A DNA stretch of 64,000 nt from Tsuneonella dongtanensis (GTDB lineage Bacteria > Pseudomonadota > Alphaproteobacteria > Sphingomonadales > Sphingomonadaceae): assembly GCF_001698205.1 (NCBI RefSeq), contig NZ_CP016591.1, positions 2,356,001 to 2,420,000 of the forward strand. Direction: 5' to 3'. The position numbers and the translations under genes were made by a program. Shown one piece after another: positions 26,310 through 34,693 of this stretch. Under the pieces are notes generated by a model. It was given only the letters and a program-made list of their open reading frames with translations, was not told where the DNA came from and ran no database searches. Within the stretch, counting starts at the first letter, position 1. Each line of letters opens with the position of its first letter.

Positions 26310-27020
26310 TCAGCTGTCGCCGGGATCCCATACCAGCGACAGTGCGACCCCCGCGAGCATGGCGGCGGCGCGCTCGTCGCGACCGTTTTTCGGCAGCGCG
26401 AGGCGTCGGTCACCGCCGTTGACGAACAACACCGCTTCGTCGCCGGAGCCATAGGTCATGGCATAGCCGAGAGGCTCGCCGGTAGGGAGTGCCAGACCTG
26501 GACCCGAATGGAGTGACGTCAGGCGCATCCGCACCTCACCAACCTCGACCCGCCCCGATCGAAGGGTCCGGACATCGTTTGCCACCTCTTCGTGCATCGC
26601 GATGCCGCCGATGGCCGCTTCGCCGCGATAGAAACCGCACGTAAGCAAATAAGGACCCGTCAGATAGCTGGACTGGATCGTCGTGCCCCGCGAGACCTGT
26701 TCGGTGATCTCGAAAGTCTCGCGCGAATGAGCGCACTCGGCCGACAGACCGTCGAATTCGCCTCCGGCCAGTGTGACTTTCAGGTCTCCGAGCGCCAGTT
26801 TCTCACCGTTCACGGCGGTGGCTTTTGCACTGCGTTGAAAGGTTCCGGCAGTCCCCGCGGGCGCAATGGCGAAGTGGCCCGAGCGGCCCCAGCCGGCTCC
26901 GTCGATCCGCAAGACTTCACCACGCGCGGCGACCGCGTCGAATCCATCTACCGCGGTGATCGACTGGCAACCTGCGACCGTAAGGCAGGAAACGAGAAGC
27001 GCGGAGAATTCTCGTGTCAT
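26310..27020 (-). CDS. Hypothetical lipoprotein
   Basis: A 236-residue protein with a lipoprotein signal (MTREFSALLVSCLTVAGCQS, lipobox VAGC, cysteine 18). The mature part is beta-rich and contains scattered cysteines (SAECAHS, LLTCGFYRG) but no motif I recognise. It ends with the ALPKNGRDERAAAMLAGVAL region. It is 55 bp downstream of thrC on the same strand and convergent with the dioxygenase gene. Probably anchored in the cell envelope facing the periplasm; role unknown. Confidence 0.78.
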   Translation of the reverse strand: MTREFSALLVSCLTVAGCQSITAVDGFDAVAARGEVLRIDGAGWGRSGHFAIAPAGTAGTFQRSAKATAVNGEKLALGDLKVTLAGGEFDGLSAECAHSRETFEITEQVSRGTTIQSSYLTGPYLLTCGFYRGEAAIGGIAMHEEVANDVRTLRSGRVEVGEVRMRLTSLHSGPGLALPTGEPLGYAMTYGSGDEAVLFVNGGDRRLALPKNGRDERAAAMLAGVALSLVWDPGDS

Positions 27021-27075
27021 TTGGTTCCCTCCGGCGCCTGACTACGTCGCGCGGAAAAACCGGGGATGAACGGAC

Positions 27076-28305
27076 CTAAAGCGAAGACAGCGGCGCAAGA
27101 TTTTTCTTGTCCAGCGTCACCGAACTGTCCTTCAGCGGATACTTCAGCCCCGTTGCGCAGTTGAACAACACGGCCTCGTCGCCTTCGTCGATCCAGCCCT
27201 CGGCAACCGCCTTCCGCCAGGCGGCCAGCGTCGCGCCGCCTTCGGGGCAGAGCAGCAGACCGTCCTTCCTGCCGCAGTCGTCGACCGCAGCCAGCGTGTC
27301 GGCGTCGTCCACCGCAATGCCGCGGCCGCCGCTTTCGCGCACCGCGCGCAGGATCAGGAAATCGCCCACGGCCTTGGGCACCCGGATGCCCATCGCGATC
27401 GTGTCCGCATTTTCCCAGCGCTCGGCGTGCTCGACGCCGTCTTCCCACGCCTTGACGATTGGCGCGCATCCGCTCGCCTGGACGGCGAACATCTTCGGCC
27501 TCTCGCTGCCGATCCAGCCGAGTGCCTCGAGCTCGTCGAAGGCCTTCCACATGCCAATAAGGCCAGTGCCGCCGCCGGTGGGGTAGAAAATCGCCTTGGG
27601 CAGCCGCCAGCCGAGCTGCGCAGCGAGCTCCAGGCCCATCGTCTTCTTGCCCTCGATCCGATACGGCTCCTTGAGTGTCGAGAAATCGAACCACAGCCCC
27701 TCGGCCGCGCCCTTCCCCACGATGGCGCCGCATTCGTCGATCAGGCCATTGACCCGGTAGACCCGCGCACCCTGCGCTGCGATCTCGCGCACGTTGATTT
27801 CCGGCGTGTCGTCGGGACACAGCACCACGGTCTCGATCCCGGCACGCGTGGCATAGGCGGCGAGCGCCGCACCGGCGTTCCCGTTGGTTGGCATAGCGAT
27901 CCGGGTGACGCCGAGTTCCCTGGCCATCGCGACCGCCATCACCAAACCGCGCGCCTTGAACGATCCCGTCGGCAAGCGCCCTTCGTCCTTCACGATGACG
28001 TTCGGGGCGGCCGAGTTGGGGATCGGTATGAGCGGGGTCTCGATCTCGCCCAGGCTCACGATGCTGGCGGTCCGGCGCACCGGCAACAGTTCACGCCAGC
28101 GCCACAGGTCGGTTGGACGTCCTTCGAGGGTGTCGCGGGACAGAGCCGCGCCCGCCGCCGCAAGGTCGTAGCGCACGAGTAGCGGCCGCCCCGCCGCGGA
28201 CAGGCCCTGGAGCACATCCGCTGCGTATCGCTCGCCCGTCAGCGAGCATTCGAGGTGGGTGACGAAAGTCGGGCGCTCGCCGTCAAGATTTGCGGTGAGC
28301 GCCAC
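27076..28305 (-). CDS. thrC: Threonine synthase
   Basis: A 409-residue PLP enzyme converting O-phospho-L-homoserine to threonine. It shows the N-terminal zinc-finger-less cap (ECSLTGERYAADVLQGLSAA), the PLP-lysine motif GSFKARGLVMAVAMA, the phosphate-binding PTNGNAGAALAAYA and the later PTGGGTGLIGMWKA loop. The architecture is that of the shorter, plant-like type II synthases. The GTG start at 28305 lies 5 bp after the grpE stop, so it appears to be part of the hrcA-grpE transcript, an odd partner for an amino-acid biosynthesis gene. Cystathionine-related PLP enzymes are possible but less likely. Confidence 0.85.
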   Translation of the reverse strand: MALTANLDGERPTFVTHLECSLTGERYAADVLQGLSAAGRPLLVRYDLAAAGAALSRDTLEGRPTDLWRWRELLPVRRTASIVSLGEIETPLIPIPNSAAPNVIVKDEGRLPTGSFKARGLVMAVAMARELGVTRIAMPTNGNAGAALAAYATRAGIETVVLCPDDTPEINVREIAAQGARVYRVNGLIDECGAIVGKGAAEGLWFDFSTLKEPYRIEGKKTMGLELAAQLGWRLPKAIFYPTGGGTGLIGMWKAFDELEALGWIGSERPKMFAVQASGCAPIVKAWEDGVEHAERWENADTIAMGIRVPKAVGDFLILRAVRESGGRGIAVDDADTLAAVDDCGRKDGLLLCPEGGATLAAWRKAVAEGWIDEGDEAVLFNCATGLKYPLKDSSVTLDKKNLAPLSSL

Positions 28306-28310
28306 GCGCG

Positions 28311-28889
28311 TCAGGGCTTCTTCGCCACGCCGACCATGGCCGGGCGCAGCAAGCGATCCTTGATCATCCAGCCGCTCTGCATTTCCTGCACCACGGTACC
28401 CGGTTCGTGCTCGTCGGAAGGGATTTCCAGCATCGCCTGGTGCTGGTTCGGGTCGAGCGGCAGGCCGGTGGACGCAATGCGGGTGATGCCGTGCGCGGCA
28501 AAGACCTTCTCGACTTCGCGCTGGGTCGCCTCGATCCCCGTCACCATCGCCTTCATCCGCGGGTCGTCGTGGAGATCGGCGGGGATCGCGTCGATCGCGC
28601 GGACGAGATTGTCGTAGACGGACAGGATGTCGCGCGCGAAACCGGTCGCGGCATAGGCGCGGGCATCAGCGACGTCCTTTTCCATCCTGCGGCGAACGTT
28701 CTGCGTCTCGGCGCGGGCGTAGAGGACGTCCTGCATCGCCTTGTCGAGATCGTTCTTGAGCGCTGCGAGCGCGTCGGACAGACCGTCCTGCGCTTCCGCG
28801 CCCTCGGGGTCGTCGATCATGTCGGCGGGGACGCCGTCGAGTTCCTTGGCCTTCGCCTCTTCGGCTGCCTGCTTTTCGTCTTCGATCAT
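28311..28889 (-). CDS. grpE: Nucleotide exchange factor GrpE
   Basis: A 192-residue co-chaperone that releases ADP from DnaK. The long N-terminal coiled coil (ALAALKNDLDKAMQDVLYAR) is followed by VRRRMEKDVADARAYAATGF and the beta domain ending GTVVQEMQSGWMIKDRLLRP. The acidic N-terminus (EDEKQAAEEAKAKELDG) is typical. The ATG at 28889 lies 15 bp after the hrcA stop, so the two form a heat-shock operon, with thrC immediately after. Confidence 0.96.
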   Translation of the reverse strand: MIEDEKQAAEEAKAKELDGVPADMIDDPEGAEAQDGLSDALAALKNDLDKAMQDVLYARAETQNVRRRMEKDVADARAYAATGFARDILSVYDNLVRAIDAIPADLHDDPRMKAMVTGIEATQREVEKVFAAHGITRIASTGLPLDPNQHQAMLEIPSDEHEPGTVVQEMQSGWMIKDRLLRPAMVGVAKKP

Positions 28890-28904
28890 GGGTCTTTTTC
28901 GTCG

Positions 28905-29963
28905 TTATCCGATGAGCTTGCCCAGTGAACGGGCCGTGAAATCCACGATGGGGACAACGCGCGCATAATTCAACCGCGTGGGACCGATGACCCCCAGCAC
29001 GCCCACCACCCTTCCCTCGCGGTCGCGATAGGGTGAGGCGATCACCGAAGATCCCGACAGGGCGAAAAGTCGGTTTTCGCTACCGATGAAAATCCGCGTC
29101 GCTTCGGCCGACCGCGCCGATTCGAGCAGCTCGGCGACGGCCTGCTTGCTTTCGAGGTCGTCGAGGAGCTGGCGCACGCGTTCGATGTCGCCGAGCGCGG
29201 TCTCGTCGAGCAGGTTCGCGGCGCCGCGCACGATGAGCACGGGGCGCCGCGACGCATCCTCGCTCCAGATTGCGAGCCCGCGCTCGACCAGGTCGCGACT
29301 GGCGGCGTCCAATTGCGAACGCCCGCCCGCAAGCTCTGCCTGCATAGCAGTCGCCGCCTCTGCCAGGGTGCGTCCCGCGAGCCGCGCCGTGATGTAGTTG
29401 CCGGCCTGCTCCAGCGCCGAGGCCGACGCAGGCGCATCGAGATCGATCACCCGGTTCTCGATTCCCCCGTCCTCGCCCACGAGAACCGCCAGCGCGCGGG
29501 TCGGGGCAAGCGGAACAAGCGTGAGTTGCGCGAGCCGCGGTTCGCGCCTGGGCACCATGACCATTCCCGCTGCGCCCGATATGTCCGACAGCAGCGCGCT
29601 GGTCGCCTCCAGCGCCGCCTCGATCGGGCCCGGCGCGGAAATGCGCGTCTCGATAGTCCGGCGCTCTTCCGCTGACGGCTCCGCGACCTGCATCATGCCG
29701 TCGACGAAGAGCCGGAGTCCCGTTTCGGTCGGCATCCGCCCCGCGCTGGTGTGTGGGGCGGCGAGCAAGCCGAGCGTTTCGAGTTCGTGCAGAACCGAGC
29801 GGATCGAGGCGGGGGACAGGTTCAGCCCGCCGCCGCCTTCGCTTTTCGGCCCGGCCAGCGTCTTCGAGCCCACCGGCTGGCCGCTCGCGATATATCCCTC
29901 GACGACGAGCCGGAAAACTTCCCGCGCGCGAGTGCTCAGTTCGGTGACGGGATGCGGAGGCAT
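28905..29963 (-). CDS. hrcA: Heat-inducible transcription repressor HrcA
   Basis: A 352-residue repressor of chaperone genes that usually binds CIRCE elements. The N-terminal winged helix ([20 protein letters not shown] ... [18 protein letters not shown]), the [18 protein letters not shown] motif, the central inserted dimer region and the C-terminal [16 protein letters not shown] signature are intact. The ATG at 29963 gives [19 protein letters not shown]; the longer ORF adds non-conserved residues. No CIRCE element lies next to it or next to dnaK in this window. It is divergent from rph. Confidence 0.95.
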   Translation of the reverse strand: MPPHPVTELSTRAREVFRLVVEGYIASGQPVGSKTLAGPKSEGGGGLNLSPASIRSVLHELETLGLLAAPHTSAGRMPTETGLRLFVDGMMQVAEPSAEERRTIETRISAPGPIEAALEATSALLSDISGAAGMVMVPRREPRLAQLTLVPLAPTRALAVLVGEDGGIENRVIDLDAPASASALEQAGNYITARLAGRTLAEAATAMQAELAGGRSQLDAASRDLVERGLAIWSEDASRRPVLIVRGAANLLDETALGDIERVRQLLDDLESKQAVAELLESARSAEATRIFIGSENRLFALSGSSVIASPYRDREGRVVGVLGVIGPTRLNYARVVPIVDFTARSLGKLIG

Positions 29964-29984
29964 ATGCCCCCAATCTAGAGCGCG

Positions 29985-30002
29985 CCCTTGCGGCGGCAAG
30001 GG
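29985..30002. promoter_or_regulatory. Inverted repeat in the hrcA-rph divergent region
   Basis: Exact arms CCCTTGC and GCAAGGG flank a 4-nt centre midway between the hrcA and rph starts. On the minus strand the right arm supplies a CTTG box that could be part of an RpoH-like promoter for hrcA, but the matching -10 (around CTAGAT) is a poor fit. It might serve as an operator or only as symmetry by chance. Confidence 0.35.
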
Positions 30003-30045
30003 GCTTGCGCCTAGGCGCTGGGCAACGACTCACAAAGGAACTCCC

Positions 30046-30762
30046 ATGCGACCTTCCGGCCGCGCGCCCGACGAGATGCGCGCCATTTCGATCGAGACCG
30101 GATTCACCAAGCACGCCGAAGGCTCTTGCCTCGTCGGGTTCGGCGACACCCGCGTCCTCGTCACCGCTTCGGTCGAGGAGCGCATCCCGCCATGGCTGCG
30201 CGGCAAGGGCGAAGGCTGGGTGACCGCCGAGTACTCGATGCTCCCGCGCGCGACACACACCCGCGGCCAGCGCGAGGCGGCCAAGGGCAAGCAGAGCGGG
30301 CGGACGCAGGAAATCCAGCGGCTGATCGGCCGGTCCCTGCGGTCGGTGGTCGACCTCAGGAAACTGGGCGAGCGGCAGATCGTGCTCGATTGCGACGTGA
30401 TCCAGGCCGACGGCGGCACGCGGACCGCGGCGATCAGCGGCGCATGGGTCGCGCTGCGCCTGGCGGTGGACAAGCTGATGGCCGCCGGCGCCATCTCCGA
30501 CGACCCGATCGAGGCCAAGGTCGCCGCCATCTCGTGCGGCATCTGCTCCGGCACGCCTGTGCTCGACCTCAACTACCACGAGGATTCGTCGGCCGACGCC
30601 GATGCGAACTTCGTGCTGATCGAAGGCGGCAAAATCGCCGAGGTCCAGGCGACCGCCGAGGGCGCGACCTATGACGAGGAGGGCCTTCTGCGCCTCCTCC
30701 GTCTCGCCCAGATTGGCTGCGCCCAAGTCTTCCGGGCACAGGACGAAGCGACCCGCAAATGA
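30046..30762 (+). CDS. rph: Ribonuclease PH
   Basis: A 238-residue phosphorolytic exoribonuclease that trims tRNA 3' ends. Characteristic segments are [19 protein letters not shown], the RNA/phosphate-binding [39 protein letters not shown] and the C-terminal [18 protein letters not shown] acidic metal site. The ATG at 30046 has AAGGAA upstream. Length is standard. Its stop overlaps the rdgB start (ATGA), a common alphaproteobacterial pairing of RNA and nucleotide quality control. Confidence 0.97.
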   Translation: MRPSGRAPDEMRAISIETGFTKHAEGSCLVGFGDTRVLVTASVEERIPPWLRGKGEGWVTAEYSMLPRATHTRGQREAAKGKQSGRTQEIQRLIGRSLRSVVDLRKLGERQIVLDCDVIQADGGTRTAAISGAWVALRLAVDKLMAAGAISDDPIEAKVAAISCGICSGTPVLDLNYHEDSSADADANFVLIEGGKIAEVQATAEGATYDEEGLLRLLRLAQIGCAQVFRAQDEATRK

Positions 30763-31385
30763 CCCGCCGCATCGGCTCGGGCACGCTGGTCATCGCCACG
30801 CACAATGCGGGCAAGCTGAAGGAGATCGGCGCGCTGCTGGATCCCTATGGCGTGAAATGCATCAGCGCCGGGTCGCTCGGGCTACCGGAGCCGAAGGAGA
30901 CCGGGACGACCTTCGTCCAGAACGCGCTGCTCAAGGCACGCGCTGCGGCCGAGGCGTCGGGTCTGGCAGCGCTGGCGGACGACAGCGGGCTTTCTGTCGC
31001 CGCGCTCGACGGACGGCCGGGCGTCTATACCGCCGACTGGGCCGAGCGGCAGTGGTTCGAGGGCGATCCGGGCCGCGACTGGTATATGGCGATGGGCAAG
31101 GTGGAAGGCATGCTTCAGGCCAAGGGCCCCGGGGCCCCGCGCGACGCCTGGTTCAGCTGCGTTCTCGCAATCGCATGGCCCGACGGAGATACGGCGGTCT
31201 ACGAGGGCCGGGTCGATGGGTCCCTTACCTGGCCGCCACGCGGAACGCTGGGGTTCGGGTACGACCCGGTCTTCGTGCCGAGCGGTCGCGAAGTCACTTT
31301 TGCCGAACTCGACCCGGAGGAAAAGCACCGCATCAGCCACCGCGCCGACGCCTTTGCCAAGCTCGTCGCCGAGCAGTTCGGCTAG
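30759..31385 (+). CDS. rdgB: Non-canonical purine NTP pyrophosphatase (RdgB/HAM1 family)
   Basis: A 208-residue enzyme that hydrolyses ITP, dITP and XTP to keep deaminated purines out of DNA and RNA. It starts with [17 protein letters not shown], followed by the metal-binding [18 protein letters not shown] and the [19 protein letters not shown] substrate loop near the C-terminus. The start overlaps the rph stop by 4 nt. It is convergent with the CAP-domain gene at a 1-bp gap. Confidence 0.96.
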   Translation: MTRRIGSGTLVIATHNAGKLKEIGALLDPYGVKCISAGSLGLPEPKETGTTFVQNALLKARAAAEASGLAALADDSGLSVAALDGRPGVYTADWAERQWFEGDPGRDWYMAMGKVEGMLQAKGPGAPRDAWFSCVLAIAWPDGDTAVYEGRVDGSLTWPPRGTLGFGYDPVFVPSGREVTFAELDPEEKHRISHRADAFAKLVAEQFG

Positions 31386-31386
31386 A

Positions 31387-31911
31387 TCAGCCGCCGACCC
31401 TTTCGCCGAAGGTGTTGCCCGGCGGGTTGTATCGGCACACGAGAAAATCGTTCACCGCGCCCTTTGCAACCGCGCAGCCGACCTCGGTGGTGCGCGGCCA
31501 GATGATCTGGGTGTAGTGACCGACGTCCGACCAGTTGCCTGATGAACTGACCTGCGGGAAAGTGCCGGGCCGGAACTTCGACCTTTCCGACAGGAAGCCG
31601 CCAATCATGTCTTCGGCGCTGTAGTAGCCCGCCGAACCCATCCAGAGGTTCTCGCCCATGTTGCGCCGCCGCTGGCTGTCGGCATGCTGGAGCGTGCCCT
31701 TGCGCGAAAGATGGACCGCCCACTCCTGCGCGTCCTGCGCGAGACGACTGGACCATGACAGGCGCGGCAAGCCCGCGCGGTCGCGCTCCTCGTTGTGTGC
31801 GGCAAGCAAGCGGCCGGCGAAATCGCTGCGGCCCTGCGCCAGCGCCGGCGCGTCGAAACCCATGATTGCGAGCACGCCCAATGCAGGCGCGATGAAACGA
31901 CCCATCCCCAT
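31387..31911 (-). CDS. Exported CAP/SCP-domain protein
   Basis: A 174-residue protein with a signal peptide (MGMGRFIAPALGVLAIMGF, cleavage after ALA) and a single CAP domain. Signature pieces are HNEERDRAGLPRLSWSSRLA, EWAVHLSRKG ... QHADSQ and VGHYTQIIWPRTTEVGCA, with the cavity His and Glu residues of the family visible. Bacterial CAP proteins are secreted; their activity is usually undetermined. Alternative starts at 31905 and 31911 differ by two residues; the longer is used here. It is convergent with rdgB and divergent from hemW, whose start lies 53 bp away. Confidence 0.85.
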   Translation of the reverse strand: MGMGRFIAPALGVLAIMGFDAPALAQGRSDFAGRLLAAHNEERDRAGLPRLSWSSRLAQDAQEWAVHLSRKGTLQHADSQRRRNMGENLWMGSAGYYSAEDMIGGFLSERSKFRPGTFPQVSSSGNWSDVGHYTQIIWPRTTEVGCAVAKGAVNDFLVCRYNPPGNTFGERVGG

Positions 31912-31964
31912 GACGCTTCGGCTATAGCGACGCCGCTTAACCGATTCTGTATCACGCAAGGTAA

Positions 31965-33110
31965 ATGGCGCGCGCACTCTACATCCACTGGCCGTTCTGC
32001 CTCAAAAAGTGCCCGTACTGCGACTTCAACTCGCACGTGCGCGACGCGGTGGAGGTCGACGCGTGGCAGACGGGGCTGCTGGCCGACATGCGGCACGAGG
32101 CTGCGCTCGCGGGCGGGGAGCCGCTGGAGTCCATCTTCTTCGGCGGCGGAACCCCCAGCCTGATGCCCCCTGCCCTGGTCGGCGCACTGCTCGACGAGGC
32201 GGAGAGGCTGTGGGGGTTCGCGCCGGATATCGAGATCACGCTGGAGGCCAATCCATCGTCGGTCGAGGCGGCGGCATTTGCTGGCCTTGCCGCAGCCGGG
32301 GTGAACCGGGTCTCGCTCGGGATTCAGTCGCTCGATGACGCGGCGCTGCGGTTCCTCGGCAGACTGCACGATGCGAACGAGGGTCTCCGCGCGCTCGATA
32401 CTGCCCAACACGTTTTCCGCCGCGTCAACGCGGATTTCATCTATGCCCGCCCCGGACAATCGGCGGAGGCCTGGAGCGAAGAACTCCAGCGCGCGCTGGC
32501 GCTCGGGACCGATCACTTATCGCTCTACCAGCTCACGATCGAGCCGGGCACCCGCTTCGCCACCGACGTGCGGCTGGGCGCGTTCGCGCCGCTCGACGAC
32601 GACCCGGCGGCCGACCTGTTCGCACTGACGCGCGCGATGACGGACGAGGCAGGCCTGCCGGCCTACGAGGTATCGAACCACGCCCGCCCGGGCCACGAGA
32701 GCCGCCACAATCTCACCTACTGGCGCTATCGCGATTACGTCGGCATCGGACCCGGTGCACACGGGCGGCGCGGCGGCGTGGCGACGGTGCGGCACAAGAA
32801 GCCGGAGAACTGGCTCGACGCGGTAATTCGTGCGGATCACGGCATCGCCGAGGAGCGACAGCTGGGGCTGCGCGAACAGGCATCGGAAGCTCTCCTCATG
32901 GGCCTTCGGCTAGCCGAAGGGGTCGACCTCGCGGCGATGCGCGCGCGCTTCGGGATCGAGGAATTGCTCGATCCTGACCGGCTCGCATTCCACCGCGATC
33001 TCGGCTTCGTGGAGATCTCGGGCGAGCGAATCCGGGTCACCGAGGCGGGAATGCCCCTGCTCGACGCGCTGCTGGGCGAGCTGGTCCCCGCAGCGCTGGT
33101 CGAAGCGTGA
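31965..33110 (+). CDS. hemW: Radical SAM heme chaperone HemW
   Basis: A 381-residue radical SAM protein of the HemN-like family that carries haem to respiratory enzymes. The cluster motif CLKKCPYC (CX3CX2C) is at the very start (residues 12-19), followed by SIFFGGGTPSLMPP, AGVNRVSLGIQSLDDAALRF and the ATDVRLGAFAPL region. The GIGPGAHGR stretch and the C-terminal winged region are present. The CxxxCxxC form without the extra cysteine of HemN supports HemW rather than oxygen-independent coproporphyrinogen oxidase. It overlaps xerC by 4 nt. Confidence 0.92.
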   Translation: MARALYIHWPFCLKKCPYCDFNSHVRDAVEVDAWQTGLLADMRHEAALAGGEPLESIFFGGGTPSLMPPALVGALLDEAERLWGFAPDIEITLEANPSSVEAAAFAGLAAAGVNRVSLGIQSLDDAALRFLGRLHDANEGLRALDTAQHVFRRVNADFIYARPGQSAEAWSEELQRALALGTDHLSLYQLTIEPGTRFATDVRLGAFAPLDDDPAADLFALTRAMTDEAGLPAYEVSNHARPGHESRHNLTYWRYRDYVGIGPGAHGRRGGVATVRHKKPENWLDAVIRADHGIAEERQLGLREQASEALLMGLRLAEGVDLAAMRARFGIEELLDPDRLAFHRDLGFVEISGERIRVTEAGMPLLDALLGELVPAALVEA

Positions 33111-33997
33111 GCAAGGCCGCGCTTCTCGAAGCCTGGGGCGGCCACTTGCGCGACGGTCGGCGGCGCAGCCCGCATACCGTACGTGCCTACGTCGCCGCCG
33201 CCGACCGGCTGCTGAGTGCGACCGGCCTCGACGATTGGACCTCGCTCGCCGCGCTCGACGGACCGGCCCTGCGCCGTCAGCTTGCCCTGCGGCGCGCGGA
33301 AGGGTTGGCGAACGCTTCGGCCGCGCGCGAGCTTTCGGCGCTGAAGGGCTTCGTCGCGTTCGCCCGATCGCAAATGGGCGACGATGCCTCGCCACCCCGC
33401 CTGCGCGGGCCTCGGCTCAAGAAAGGCCTCCCGCGCCCCGTCACACCCGACGATGCGGTCAACCTTGCGGACCTCGTGGCGGGCAGCGCTGCCGAAGAGT
33501 GGATCGGATCCCGCGACCGCGCGGTCCTCCTGCTCATGTACGGAGCCGGTCTGCGGATTGCCGAAGCGCTGTCGCTCAAGGGCAAGGATATGCCTCTGGG
33601 CGAGACGCTGACGGTCACTGGCAAGGGCAGCAAACAGCGCGTCGTGCCGCTGCTGCCCATCGTCCGCGACGGTGTTGCCGACTATGCTGCCAAGTCTCCC
33701 TGGCCGCTGGACGCCGACGCTCCGCTGTTTCGCGGCGCAAGGGGCGGGCCGCTCGGGCAGGGAATGGTCCAGAAGGCCATGGCGCGAGCCCGAATTGCGC
33801 TGGGCCTGCCCGCCACCGCCACGCCGCACGCGCTGCGGCACAGCTTCGCCACGCATCTGCTCGGCGCCGGGGCGGACCTCAGGAGCCTGCAGGAGCTGCT
33901 GGGCCACGCGAGCCTGGGCTCGACGCAGATTTACACCAAGGTCGACGCGGCAACGCTGCTCGACACCTATCGCAAGGCGCATCCGCGCTCGGATTAG
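33107..33997 (+). CDS. xerC: Tyrosine recombinase XerC
   Basis: A 296-residue recombinase that, with XerD, resolves chromosome dimers at dif. The N-terminal SAM-like DNA-binding domain (LEAWGGHLRDGRRRSPHTVR) is followed by the catalytic residues: first arginine in GAGLRIAEALSL, His-x-x-Arg in HALRHSFATHLLGAG, the LLGHASLGSTQIYTKV segment with its histidine and the nucleophilic tyrosine. The GTG start at 33107 overlaps the hemW stop (GTGA). A chromosomal housekeeping recombinase, not a phage integrase: no attachment site or prophage is near. Confidence 0.92.
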   Translation: MSKAALLEAWGGHLRDGRRRSPHTVRAYVAAADRLLSATGLDDWTSLAALDGPALRRQLALRRAEGLANASAARELSALKGFVAFARSQMGDDASPPRLRGPRLKKGLPRPVTPDDAVNLADLVAGSAAEEWIGSRDRAVLLLMYGAGLRIAEALSLKGKDMPLGETLTVTGKGSKQRVVPLLPIVRDGVADYAAKSPWPLDADAPLFRGARGGPLGQGMVQKAMARARIALGLPATATPHALRHSFATHLLGAGADLRSLQELLGHASLGSTQIYTKVDAATLLDTYRKAHPRSD

Positions 33998-34614
33998 TCG
34001 TTGGTCGTCGTCCTCAGATGGCGCGGCTTCCACGTCGCCACGCGCCAGGCGTAGGCGGCGATCGCCATGACCACGAGCCCGAGCACGATCCAGCCCATCA
34101 CGCCGTTGTATTCCTCGAGCCAGCGCGCAAGCACGGTTCCGCCGAACACCAGCAGCGCATTCCAGATCGCCGATCCGGCAAATGTGAAGAAAAGAAACCT
34201 GCCCAGAGGCATGTGGGCGAGACCCGCCGGCAACGAGATCATCGTGCGCAGGAAGGGCGAAAAGCGCAGGAAGAACACGACCCACTGGCCATGGTTCTGG
34301 AAGAACCGCGTCGCGGCTTCCATGTGCTCCCAGTCGATCGTCAGCCAGCGGCCCCAGCGATCGATGAACGGGCGCGTGCGTTCGTAACCCCACTTGTCGC
34401 CGATCCAGTACCAGGCATAGTTGCCGAGCGTCGTGCCGAGCGTTCCCCAGATCATCAGCGGCCAGAACGCCATTTCTCCGCGTGCAACAAGCACGCCGCC
34501 GACGCCCATGATGACCTCGCTCGGGACGGGCGGAAACACGTTCTCGAGCGCCATCAGCACGAAGATGCCGAAATAGCCGCCGCGCGCGATTGCCTCGATG
34601 ATCAGGTCGTGCAT
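33994..34614 (-). CDS. DedA-family inner-membrane protein
   Basis: A 206-residue membrane protein of the DedA/VTT family, thought to be polyprenyl- or phospholipid-flippase-like transporters. Family marks are FGIFVLMALENVFPPVPSEV near residue 15, GNYAWYWIGDKWGYER, the FLRFSPFLRTMISLPAGLA re-entrant segment and the C-terminal helix. The acidic and basic residues important in E. coli homologues (ENVFPPVPSE and RFxPxxR) are kept. The stop overlaps that of xerC by 4 nt. The ATG at 34614 is the only sensible start. Confidence 0.93.
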   Translation of the reverse strand: MHDLIIEAIARGGYFGIFVLMALENVFPPVPSEVIMGVGGVLVARGEMAFWPLMIWGTLGTTLGNYAWYWIGDKWGYERTRPFIDRWGRWLTIDWEHMEAATRFFQNHGQWVVFFLRFSPFLRTMISLPAGLAHMPLGRFLFFTFAGSAIWNALLVFGGTVLARWLEEYNGVMGWIVLGLVVMAIAAYAWRVATWKPRHLRTTTND

Positions 34615-34693
34615 GCACTTCTAACGTCGGGACGCTGGAAAGGGTTCTCAAGAGCCTTTTGCCTTGTCGCAAACGCCGCGCTATCCGCCGCCG

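Noticed and set aside
33107-33997. Phage integrase or integron
   Set aside because: The recombinase is a full XerC-like protein coupled to hemW in a housekeeping context, with no attachment site, prophage gene or gene cassette.
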